A stretch of 5,381 bases of DNA. Source: Candidatus Pacearchaeota archaeon. GTDB lineage: Archaea > Nanobdellota > Nanobdellia > Pacearchaeales > GW2011-AR1. Positions 1-5,261 of this stretch are shown here, in pieces. Position numbers and translations under genes: made by a program. The stretch is taken from the NCBI GenBank assembly GCA_018304205.1, contig JAGVWR010000057.1, forward strand, positions 1 to 5,381. The letters run 5' to 3'. The notes under the pieces are model-generated. The model searched no databases. It was not told the DNA's origin and saw only the letters and a list, made by a program, of their open reading frames with translations. Positions within the stretch are counted from its first letter, which is position 1; each line of letters opens with the position of its first letter.

Positions 1-647
1 TATCTTATCCAGCAGAAAACGCAGACATAACAATGATCATGGGCGTAAATCATGATAATTACAATCTAAAGAAACATAACATAATCTCAAATTCTTCCTG
101 CACTACAAAATCTGTTGCAGAACCTTTAAGAACATTAGTAGACAATGGATTATCAATAGATTCTTTATTCCTAGACACTGTTCACGCAGCCACAAACTCG
201 CAACCAATTCTGGAATCTTTAGATACAATTTCAACACACAAAACAGGAGCGGCTAAATCACTTGGACTAGTAATACCTGAACTAATAGGAAAGATGGATG
301 GCATATCATATAGAGTTCCAACATTAGATGGAAGCATTGCAAACGTTTATTTTGTAGCTGGTTTTGAAGGAGATTTAGACGCCAAAATAGTCAATGAAAT
401 GCTAAGAGCACGCACTATAATCAATCCTCAAAGCAGAATGGCTGTTCTTGACTCTCCTGAAGTCTCTACAAAGAGAGATATAATTGGAAGAACTGAAAAT
501 TCTTTAATTGTTGCATCAAAAACAAAAGTTTTACCAATTAGAAAACATCAATACATGATCTGGCTTGCATGCGGATACGATAACGAAAGAGGTCCCCCAA
601 TGGATCAAACTCTATTAACAATGCATACCTTAGTGTCTCGCTCTTAA
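1..647 (+). CDS. Glyceraldehyde-3-phosphate dehydrogenase-like protein, C-terminal part (5' end outside window)
   Basis: The reading frame is open from the left edge (first full codon at position 3) and ends with TAA at 645-647, giving about 214 residues; the true start lies outside the window. The text runs PAENADITMIMGVNHDNYN, then ISNSSCTTKS with the catalytic Cys codon at 99-101, then DTVHAATNSQ with the base His codon at 183-185, TGAAKSLGLVIPEL, RVP and a late YDNE. These are the landmarks of the type I GAPDH catalytic domain, which oxidises glyceraldehyde 3-phosphate with NAD(P)+ and phosphate in glycolysis. The N-terminal NAD-binding domain is not visible. Two oddities: Lys follows CTT where the family has Asn, and the loop between VHAATNSQ and TGAAK is about 11 residues shorter than usual, losing the stretch that normally holds Arg residues for substrate phosphate. 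The gene is separated from the next one by a promoter. GAPDH-fold assignment is secure; the exact substrate is not. Confidence 0.88.
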   Translation, partial: SYPAENADITMIMGVNHDNYNLKKHNIISNSSCTTKSVAEPLRTLVDNGLSIDSLFLDTVHAATNSQPILESLDTISTHKTGAAKSLGLVIPELIGKMDGISYRVPTLDGSIANVYFVAGFEGDLDAKIVNEMLRARTIINPQSRMAVLDSPEVSTKRDIIGRTENSLIVASKTKVLPIRKHQYMIWLACGYDNERGPPMDQTLLTMHTLVSRS

Positions 648-677
648 ACTTGTATTATATTCTCTATCATAGAAACA

Positions 678-712
678 TTTAAATATTGTAAACAGTACAA
701 TAAGTATGTGTA
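678..712 (+). promoter_or_regulatory. Archaeal promoter P1 with shared 26-bp element
   Basis: TTTAAATA at 678-685 fits an archaeal TATA box, preceded by purine-rich AGAAAC where a TFB recognition element would lie. Transcription is expected to start about 25 bp downstream, near 704-710, leaving a leader of about 40 nt before the ATG at 746. The 26 bp at 687-712 match 5216-5241 at 22 of 26 positions without gaps, including 12 identical bases in a row (TACAATAAGTAT). Both copies begin 9 bp after the start of their TATA box. A site between TATA box and start point is where archaeal repressors commonly act. This promoter should drive the whole operon from 746 to 5081. Confidence 0.75.
687..699. 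promoter_or_regulatory. Putative operator TGTAAA-N3-TACA, copy 1
   Basis: TGTAAACAGTACA contains inverted TGTA/TACA arms around a 5-bp centre, extendable to ATTGTA/TACAAT. The same arrangement occurs at 5174-5186 and 5216-5228. It sits just downstream of the TATA box of P1, so a bound factor would block polymerase or TFB. The binding protein is unknown; calling it an operator is inference. Confidence 0.5.
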
Positions 713-726
713 TTAAATACACATAC
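704..726. repeat. Perfect 23-bp palindrome at the expected transcription start of P1
   Basis: The arm GTATGTGTATT (704-714) is followed by one A and then its exact reverse complement (716-726). It overlaps the 3' end of the shared promoter element and the predicted start point. It could be a dimeric regulator site or, if transcribed, a leader hairpin. The second promoter shares only the left part of it. Confidence 0.6.
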
Positions 727-745
727 AAACACATAAGGAAACCAA

Positions 746-1162
746 ATGGAAAACCAAAAACAATATTTTGTATTGTGGAAAAGGGATATGGATGCAGAAA
801 AATTCAAAAAAGCAAATGGAAGAATGATCTATGACGGAATTACGGAAATTGGAAATTATAATGATGCTCTTGTACTTGCAAACAACTCTCTACCATCAAT
901 ATTAGCTAAATATACTCCACTAAGAGAAAAAGAGAAAGATAAAATAAGAGATGTAAAAAAGCCATACATTGTATCGGCATTTTTCCCATACAAATATAGT
1001 CATACATGTTACGATGGGAGCACAAGTTATAATCCGACAAACGAAGTTATAAGATCTTCTGAAAAAGAATTGGAAAGAGTAGTTGAACAATTTAAGACAG
1101 AAAATGCAGAAAAAATAAGAGTAGGAATAGAGCTTAAAGTTCTTGGAGGAACGTTATTATGA
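746..1162 (+). CDS. Uncharacterised 138-residue protein, first gene of the NAD operon
   Basis: I do not recognise this protein. The ATG at 746 is preceded by AAGGA (735-739) six bases upstream and by promoter P1, so the start is well placed. The product is lysine- and glutamate-rich with no signal peptide or membrane segment, so it is probably cytoplasmic. It begins with a likely strand (YFVLWKR, residues 7-13). A charged linker follows at about 58-72, then a strand (PYIVSAFFPY, 73-82) and a turn rich in polar residues (CYDGSTSYNP, 88-97). A long helix (104-122) and a final strand (KIRVGIELKVLG) complete it. It overlaps the next gene by ATGA and is in the same operon as NAD+ synthetase, so a role linked to NAD or ADP-ribose is possible but only by association. 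Confidence 0.8.
   Translation: MENQKQYFVLWKRDMDAEKFKKANGRMIYDGITEIGNYNDALVLANNSLPSILAKYTPLREKEKDKIRDVKKPYIVSAFFPYKYSHTCYDGSTSYNPTNEVIRSSEKELERVVEQFKTENAEKIRVGIELKVLGGTLL
1145..1149 (+). promoter_or_regulatory. Shine-Dalgarno site for the 67-residue protein gene
   Basis: GGAGG lies 9 bases before the ATG at 1159, inside the end of the preceding gene. It supports that start and independent or coupled initiation at the ATGA junction. Confidence 0.7.
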
Positions 1163-1362
1163 AACCAGAAGTTAGAACTTTGCTTCTTAAACTAGAAAAC
1201 CAAGAAGAAAAATTTAGCCGTGCAAAAAATAAAATAAAAATTGTGCAGAATGAACTTACAGTTCATCAAAAACCTGCCAACATAATTTTAAAGAAACATA
1301 CGACCCAATTCACCACTAAAGATATGAGTGTCCAGGAGGAAACTGTAAGAAAACCAAAATGA
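1159..1362 (+). CDS. Small uncharacterised basic protein, 67 residues
   Basis: The start codon overlaps the stop of the upstream gene as ATGA and has a good GGAGG nine bases ahead. The first half (roughly residues 3-35) is a charged amphipathic stretch with leucine/isoleucine spacing (VRTLLLKLENQEEKF... KIKIVQNEL) likely to form a helix or short coiled coil. The second half is polar, Lys/Thr-rich and probably disordered. There are no catalytic motifs, cysteines or membrane segments. Reality of the gene rests on the RBS and on ATGA junctions at both ends. Function unknown; an adaptor or small regulator would fit the composition but cannot be shown. Confidence 0.65.
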   Translation: MKPEVRTLLLKLENQEEKFSRAKNKIKIVQNELTVHQKPANIILKKHTTQFTTKDMSVQEETVRKPK

Positions 1363-1625
1363 CGGTAACACCAAAAGAAGCAACAAAGTTATCCAGATCA
1401 GAAATTAGCCAAGTTAAAAGTCTGGAAATAGAGATTGATAAATATCTTGCTAATAATTATAATGATTCGGGCAAAGTTTATTTTAGCACAAGCGATAATG
1501 ATATTTCAAACGATAAAGTTTTTACAGAAATAATAAGAAAGTACGAAAAAGCAGGATGGAAAATTACAAATGTTTCTGACAGAGAAGGAGATTATCTTGT
1601 TTTCGAGCCAAGGAGAAGAAAATGA
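1359..1625 (+). CDS. Small uncharacterised alpha/beta protein, 88 residues
   Basis: ATGA junctions occur at both ends (with the previous gene at 1359-1362 and with nadE at 1622-1625). The nearest strong ribosome site, AGGAGGA at 1334-1340, is unusually far (about 19 bases) from the ATG. No in-frame upstream start fits it better, so translation probably relies on coupling. The product looks like a compact fold: a helix at about residues 13-34, a strand KVYFS, a second helix VFTEIIRKYEKAGW (54-67), then two strands (KITNVSDREGD and YLVFEP) ending in a basic RRRK tail. The KYEKAGW...DREGDYLVF pattern resembles small winged or ferredoxin-like domains, but I cannot name the family. Function unknown; it lies immediately upstream of nadE. 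Confidence 0.72.
   Translation: MTVTPKEATKLSRSEISQVKSLEIEIDKYLANNYNDSGKVYFSTSDNDISNDKVFTEIIRKYEKAGWKITNVSDREGDYLVFEPRRRK
1611..1615 (+). promoter_or_regulatory. Shine-Dalgarno site for nadE
   Basis: AGGAG sits six bases before the ATG at 1622, within the last codons of the previous gene. It fixes the nadE start, which also matches the typical family N-terminus (MKIALAQ). Confidence 0.75.
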
Positions 1626-2968
1626 AAATAGCATTAGCACAGATGGAAGTTGTTGCCGCAGATCCGCAAAGAAACGTAGATAATATGCTTTCTCTTATTG
1701 AAGATGCTAAAAACCAAAATATCGATTTAATCGCTTTTCCAGAAATGTGTGTAGGAGGGTATTTAGTAGGTGATAAATGGGAAAACGATTCTTTCTGTTT
1801 AGACTTGATGTCCTATAATGATGATTTAATAAAAGCAAGTAAAGGTATAGCCGTTGCTTATGGTAACGTATATCTTGATGAAAATATAAAAGAAAGAGTA
1901 GGTGACAATAATCCTCACCCTAACGAAGATGGAAGAATAAGAAGATATAATGCTGCTTATGTTTTTCAAAATGGAGAACCTGTAAAAAAAGTAAAAGAAA
2001 ATAAATATATTCCTTTAGGAATTTATACCAAAACCCTGCTTCCTAACTATAGAATATTCCATGATAAAAGACATTTCCATTCAACAATTGCAACAGCACA
2101 AGATTTCAATGCTAACTTAGAAGATTTAATTCAACCATTTGTAATTGAAGCAAATGGGAGAAAAGTCAGAGTTGGCTTTGAATTGTGTGAAGATTTATGG
2201 TGTGAAGATTATAGAATAAACGGAAAAGTTCTAAATCCGACCAAAATGCTTATCAATAACGGGTCAGAATTAATAGTAAATCTATCTGCCTCTCCCTGGA
2301 CATATGGAAAAAATAATGCAAGAGACAGAAGAGTAAAATTTCTTAAAAAAGAATCTTTAGATGACTTCGTGCCTTTCTTTTATGTAAATTGTACTGGAAT
2401 GCAAAACAACGGAAAAAATCTTGTTATCTTTGATGGAGGCACAACAATCTATGATAAAAACGCAAATCCAATTATGCTTGCAAAAGAAACTTTCAAACAA
2501 GAATTAGTTACTATTAATACTGAAAATTTAGAAGAAATAAAACCTCTACTTAGAATTGAAAAGCCAAGAATAGCCCAAAGATACGAAGCGATGGCCGAAG
2601 CAGTTTTAAGAATAAAAGACATAATAGGAATAAAGAATCATCCTAGGTTTGTTGTTGGTATGAGTGGAGGTTTAGATAGTTCAGTAATAACTGCATTATT
2701 AGCTAATGTTTTAGGTCCTAAAAATATTTTAGGAGTAAACATACCTACAAGATACAATAGTTCAATAACAATTCAAAACGCAGAACAAACTGTAAGAAAA
2801 ACAGGAGTAAATTACGGAATAATTCCTATAAAAGAAATAGTTGAATTAAATAGAAAATTGATTGATGACTTCGATCCATTTGGAGCAGATATTAAATTAG
2901 GAGTATATGAAATGGAAAATGTTCAATTGAAGTGGCCTTGCAGTATGCCACACTATACGGAGACGTAA
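1622..2968 (+). CDS. nadE: Glutamine-dependent NAD+ synthetase, N-terminal and ATP-loop part (frame broken near 2927)
   Basis: This is the long, two-domain NAD+ synthetase, which uses glutamine and ATP to convert nicotinic acid adenine dinucleotide to NAD+. The N-terminal carbon-nitrogen hydrolase (glutaminase) domain, residues 1 to about 270, has an intact triad: Glu41 in FPEMCVGG, Lys137 in KTLLPNY and Cys189 in FELCEDLW. The synthetase domain begins near 315 and has the ATP pyrophosphatase loop SGGLDSS at 348-354. Family similarity stops after YEMENVQ (ENxQ motif). From about 2927 the frame reads unrelated residues (LKWPCSMPHYTET) to a TAA at 2966-2968, while the true continuation is in the +1-position frame from 2929. 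Roughly 26 residues expected between these points are absent. As sequenced the gene cannot give a full enzyme. It is coupled to its neighbours by ATGA overlaps, and restored length would be about 665 residues, normal for the family. Confidence 0.93.
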   Translation: MKIALAQMEVVAADPQRNVDNMLSLIEDAKNQNIDLIAFPEMCVGGYLVGDKWENDSFCLDLMSYNDDLIKASKGIAVAYGNVYLDENIKERVGDNNPHPNEDGRIRRYNAAYVFQNGEPVKKVKENKYIPLGIYTKTLLPNYRIFHDKRHFHSTIATAQDFNANLEDLIQPFVIEANGRKVRVGFELCEDLWCEDYRINGKVLNPTKMLINNGSELIVNLSASPWTYGKNNARDRRVKFLKKESLDDFVPFFYVNCTGMQNNGKNLVIFDGGTTIYDKNANPIMLAKETFKQELVTINTENLEEIKPLLRIEKPRIAQRYEAMAEAVLRIKDIIGIKNHPRFVVGMSGGLDSSVITALLANVLGPKNILGVNIPTRYNSSITIQNAEQTVRKTGVNYGIIPIKEIVELNRKLIDDFDPFGADIKLGVYEMENVQLKWPCSMPHYTET

Positions 2969-3543
2969 ATGGCGCATGTGCATTAAATGCCGATAACACT
3001 AAAACAGAAGTAGTCCAGCTTGCAAAATACATCAACGAACATATATACAAAGATGAGGTAATTCCTCTAACCTTAATTCCAGATGAATTGTGGAATTTTA
3101 ATAGAGGTCAAGTTGCTCCCGGTCCAGAATTAAAAGAGAATCAAGTAAGCCCAATAAAATACGGATTACATTGCGCCTATGTAAATGCCTTAACCGATTA
3201 CAAAAAGAAAAGTCCAGAAGAATTTATGTTATGGTACTTAAATGGTGAATTAACGGAAAATCTTGGCATTGATTCCAGATTCATAGAAAGATACGAATTA
3301 CAAAATCCAAAAAACTTTGTAGAAGATTTAGAATGGTTTATGAATAAATACGATCCTGGAGTTTTCAAAAGAGTTCAAGCTCCACCAATTTTACTATTAA
3401 GTAAAACTGGTTTTGGTTATGACTTACATGAATCCATGATACCTTTTAAGCCATCAAGAAAATTCAAGGAATTAAAATCTTTAGTTTTAGAAATGAAAAA
3501 ATATGTTCCAAAGAATAAATCAGTGGAGGCTTTAGTAGTATGA
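2929..3543 (+). pseudogene. nadE: NAD+ synthetase C-terminal part, out of frame with the N-terminal part
   Basis: This fragment continues the same gene. It reads EVALQYATLYGDVNGACALNADNTKTEVVQLAKYIN, recognisable as the region right after the family motif TTGNKSE. It continues through a C-terminal KRVQAPPILLLSK segment and ends at TGA 3541-3543. A GTG at 2932 could be taken as a start (203 codons), but it has no ribosome binding site and begins in the middle of the synthetase fold, so I treat it as the displaced tail and not a separate gene. The segment that should precede it, about 26 residues with part of the nucleotide-binding site, is missing. The downstream Nudix gene overlaps its stop by ATGA, which suggests the original gene ended here. 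Confidence 0.88.
3525..3529 (+). promoter_or_regulatory. Shine-Dalgarno site for the Nudix gene
   Basis: GGAGG lies ten bases before the ATG at 3540, inside the end of nadE. It would allow the Nudix gene to be translated even though the nadE frame is broken upstream. Confidence 0.65.
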
Positions 3544-4055
3544 ACCATCAAAAAACACTATATCCTACCTTTCAAGAATACCTAGAGAATAAGTGGAAAG
3601 AAAGCAAAGGACCGTATCTTGCCACAGATATTATCATAGAACACCATGATAAAATAAATAATAAAAATGGAATAGTTTTAATTGAAAGAAAGAACTTCCC
3701 CCATGGTTTAGCACTTCCAGGAGGCATAGCCGAAAAACTAACTCTCTCAGATAATGCAAAAAAAGAAGCAAAAGAAGAAACAGGACTTGATATCCAAATA
3801 TATAATGAATATCAACCATTTTGTGTTTTTTCAGATATTGATCAAGACCCAAGAGCACATATCGTAAGCATAACATACAGAGCAATTGGAAATGGTACAT
3901 TAAAGCCACATCCAAAAGAAGATGCAAAATCCGCAAGAGTGTACGAATATAATGAAGTAAAAAGATTATTGAAAGATAGAAATGTTTGGGCTCTTGAACA
4001 TCATAGAAAAATAGTAGAATTATATGTAAATCAGATTTGGAGTCATAACAATTAA
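3540..4055 (+). CDS. Nudix hydrolase, probable ADP-ribose pyrophosphatase
   Basis: The 171-residue product carries a Nudix box at residues 61-83 (GGIAEKLTLSDNAKKEAKEETGL), preceded by IVLIERKNFPHGLALP. The metal-binding core KEAKEE is intact (Lys75 replaces the usual Arg; Glu76, Glu79, Glu80 present). The first half of the box is one residue short and lacks the first conserved Glu. The later SDIDQDPRAHIVSITYRA segment resembles the SDPxRDPRGH stretch of archaeal and bacterial ADP-ribose pyrophosphatases, which split ADP-ribose to AMP and ribose 5-phosphate. Placement between nadE and an ADP-ribosylglycohydrolase supports that substrate. An NADH or NaAD pyrophosphatase role is a fair alternative. 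There is no helix-turn-helix domain, so it is not an NrtR-type regulator. The start overlaps the nadE stop (ATGA). Cytoplasmic; no signal peptide. Confidence 0.88.
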   Translation: MNHQKTLYPTFQEYLENKWKESKGPYLATDIIIEHHDKINNKNGIVLIERKNFPHGLALPGGIAEKLTLSDNAKKEAKEETGLDIQIYNEYQPFCVFSDIDQDPRAHIVSITYRAIGNGTLKPHPKEDAKSARVYEYNEVKRLLKDRNVWALEHHRKIVELYVNQIWSHNN

Positions 4056-4056
4056 T

Positions 4057-5001
4057 ATGAACGAAAAATATAACGCTGTTTTAATTGGATGTGCCCTAGG
4101 AGACACATTAGGTATGCCTGTAGAAGGTTGGAAAAAAGCCCAAATTGAAAAATATGTGAAAAGAATCACAAAACCAATTGGCCCCGTTCTATTAAAAGAC
4201 AAAGATGGAAAACTAATAGAACAAGATGAATTTGGAAAACTAAAATATTTTGCAAAAGATCTTAGAAGGGGAGACATTACTGATGATACAATTCTAACTT
4301 TAGCCTTAGCAGAATCAATTGTTGAAAATAAAAGATTAAATTTAGAAGACATTGCAAAAAAACAAGCAAACGAATACACAATAAGACTTAGACCTGATAG
4401 ATCATGCATAGGCGGTTTTGGAGGAACAACAATGGAGGGCTTTAAGAATCTCCTCAATGGAATCCCCTATGATAAATCAGGAATAATTGGCGGTCCAGGA
4501 AATGCTCCAGCAATGAAAATGTCTCCTGTCGGAATATATATGAATGAAATGGTAAGTTACAATGAAGGATTAGAAAAAGCAGAGCTCATAGGAAAAATAA
4601 CTCATCTAGATCCTAGATCAATTGTATCTGGAATAGTTCAAGCACACGCAGTTTATTCATTATTAAATAACTATTCTCGCTTTAATTTCTTAGAAGCTCT
4701 AGCAAGAATTAGTGACAAATACGAAAGACCTCCAAAATCAGAATTTAAACTATATGAAAAAGGAACTCTAACTTCAAGACTAAATTGGATTAAAGATAAC
4801 AAAGACGCAAGTGTGCAAGAAGCATTCAACTACTTGGGAAATAATTCTCTTGTTTTCCGCTCGTATCCTTTTGCAGTATTTATGTTTCAAAAATATTGGG
4901 ACAATCCTATTGAAGGTCTATTAGAAACAGTAAATTGGGGAGGAGATTGTGATTCAACGGGAGCAATGTATGGCGCCCTCTCGGAGCAAAAAATGGAATG
5001 A
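4057..5001 (+). CDS. ADP-ribosylglycohydrolase (DraG/ARH family), C-terminus frameshifted
   Basis: The family signatures are in order. An N-terminal GCALGDTLGMPVE (residues 11-23) is followed by TDDT (75-78), then GGPGNAPAMKMSPVG and ITHLDPRSIVSGIVQAHAVY in the middle. The metal-binding GGDCDST (295-301) comes last. The TDD and D-x-D-S/T residues hold the two Mg2+ ions used to hydrolyse ADP-ribose from proteins, nucleic acids or small molecules. It starts one base after the Nudix stop, with GGAG at 4039-4042 as a somewhat distant ribosome site. The current frame ends in SEQKME-stop, but the overlapping frame reads on as GAKNGMIFPKNW..., the expected family tail. A single-base loss around 4981-4993 explains this. 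All visible metal ligands are upstream of the break, so the shortened protein might keep some activity. Freed ADP-ribose would be a substrate for the adjacent Nudix enzyme. Confidence 0.9.
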   Translation: MNEKYNAVLIGCALGDTLGMPVEGWKKAQIEKYVKRITKPIGPVLLKDKDGKLIEQDEFGKLKYFAKDLRRGDITDDTILTLALAESIVENKRLNLEDIAKKQANEYTIRLRPDRSCIGGFGGTTMEGFKNLLNGIPYDKSGIIGGPGNAPAMKMSPVGIYMNEMVSYNEGLEKAELIGKITHLDPRSIVSGIVQAHAVYSLLNNYSRFNFLEALARISDKYERPPKSEFKLYEKGTLTSRLNWIKDNKDASVQEAFNYLGNNSLVFRSYPFAVFMFQKYWDNPIEGLLETVNWGGDCDSTGAMYGALSEQKME

Positions 5002-5081
5002 TCTTTCCAAAAAACTGGATAAGCGAACTCAATGATCTGGAAAAAATTAACAAAATCAGCGAAGGCTTAAGTCAAATGTAA
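4983..5081 (+). pseudogene. Out-of-frame C-terminal tail of the ADP-ribosylglycohydrolase
   Basis: In the frame starting at 4983 the DNA reads GAKNGMIFPKNWISELNDL followed by EKINKISEGLSQM, ending at TAA 5079-5081. The G-A-x-x-G...P-x-x-W pattern is how ADP-ribosylglycohydrolases usually end after GGDxDS/T. Restoring one base (either before GGA at 4983 or within the six-A run at 4988-4993) joins it to the main frame, for a protein of about 341 residues. Confidence 0.8.
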
Positions 5082-5158
5082 TTATTTTCTTGACATATTA
5101 ATTCCAAATATTATTTAAGATTTCTTTTATATTATTTAAGATTTCTTTTATATTATTT
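5082..5158 (+). terminator. T-rich terminator region of the operon
   Basis: Directly after the restored stop at 5081 the + strand is rich in T runs (TTATTTTCTTG, then TTTCTTTTAT twice) with no GC-rich hairpin. Archaeal RNA polymerase typically terminates at such tracts. The repeated T-run gives two or more successive stop points ahead of the next promoter. Confidence 0.5.
5108..5158. repeat. Tandem 21-bp repeat, about 2.4 copies
   Basis: Two identical copies of a 21-bp unit (ATATTATTTAAG then ATTTCTTTT) occupy 5108-5128 and 5129-5149, followed by the first 9 bases of a third copy at 5150-5158. It lies in the noncoding gap and contributes the T-rich terminator tracts; probably a replication-slippage product. 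Confidence 0.85.
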
Positions 5159-5173
5159 GCATATTATACTTCG

Positions 5174-5186
5174 TGTAAATAATACA
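5174..5186. promoter_or_regulatory. Putative operator TGTAAA-N3-TACA, upstream copy
   Basis: TGTAAATAATACA has the same TGTA-N5-TACA symmetry and the same TGTAAA start as the elements in both promoters. It begins exactly 42 bp before the copy at 5216, about four helical turns, so two bound factors would face the same side of the DNA. It lies upstream of the TATA box. Function is inferred. Confidence 0.4.
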
Positions 5187-5206
5187 TATTCTTCAATACA
5201 ATAATC

Positions 5207-5241
5207 TTTATATAGTGTAAAGTATACAATAAGTATATGTA
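5207..5241 (+). promoter_or_regulatory. Archaeal promoter P2 with shared 26-bp element
   Basis: TTTATATA at 5207-5214 fits a TATA box; the start point is expected near 5232-5238, giving a short leader of about 25 nt before the ATG at 5262. The 26-bp element at 5216-5241 matches the one in P1 at 22 of 26 positions and at the same 9-bp offset from the TATA-box start. It contains TGTAAAGTATACA (5216-5228), a third TGTA-N5-TACA site. It drives the adenylyltransferase gene and suggests joint control with the operon. Confidence 0.75.
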
Positions 5242-5261
5242 AGCAAAACACTAACAATAAA

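Noticed and set aside
746..1162. Possible ADP-ribosyltransferase because of an S-T-S triplet (residues 92-94) and an E-x-E further on (106-108)
   Set aside because: The spacing is too short for the R-S-E class, no suitable Arg-bearing first strand is present, and no other family feature is seen.
2932..3543. Independent gene starting at GTG 2932
   Set aside because: It has no ribosome binding site and begins in the middle of the NAD+ synthetase fold, so it is the displaced tail of nadE.
3634..3936. Open frame on the minus strand opposite the Nudix gene (100 codons)
   Set aside because: Its product is a low-complexity Leu/Tyr/His-rich string produced by the antisense of a well-supported Nudix gene; no ribosome site or family pattern.
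3540..4055. NrtR-type Nudix transcription regulator that would bind the shared operator
   Set aside because: The protein ends soon after the Nudix fold, with no winged helix-turn-helix domain, and keeps the catalytic Glu residues.
4020..4457. Open frame on the minus strand opposite the glycohydrolase (145 codons)
   Set aside because: It is the antisense shadow of the conserved ADP-ribosylglycohydrolase; the Ser/Phe/Pro-rich product is not recognisable.
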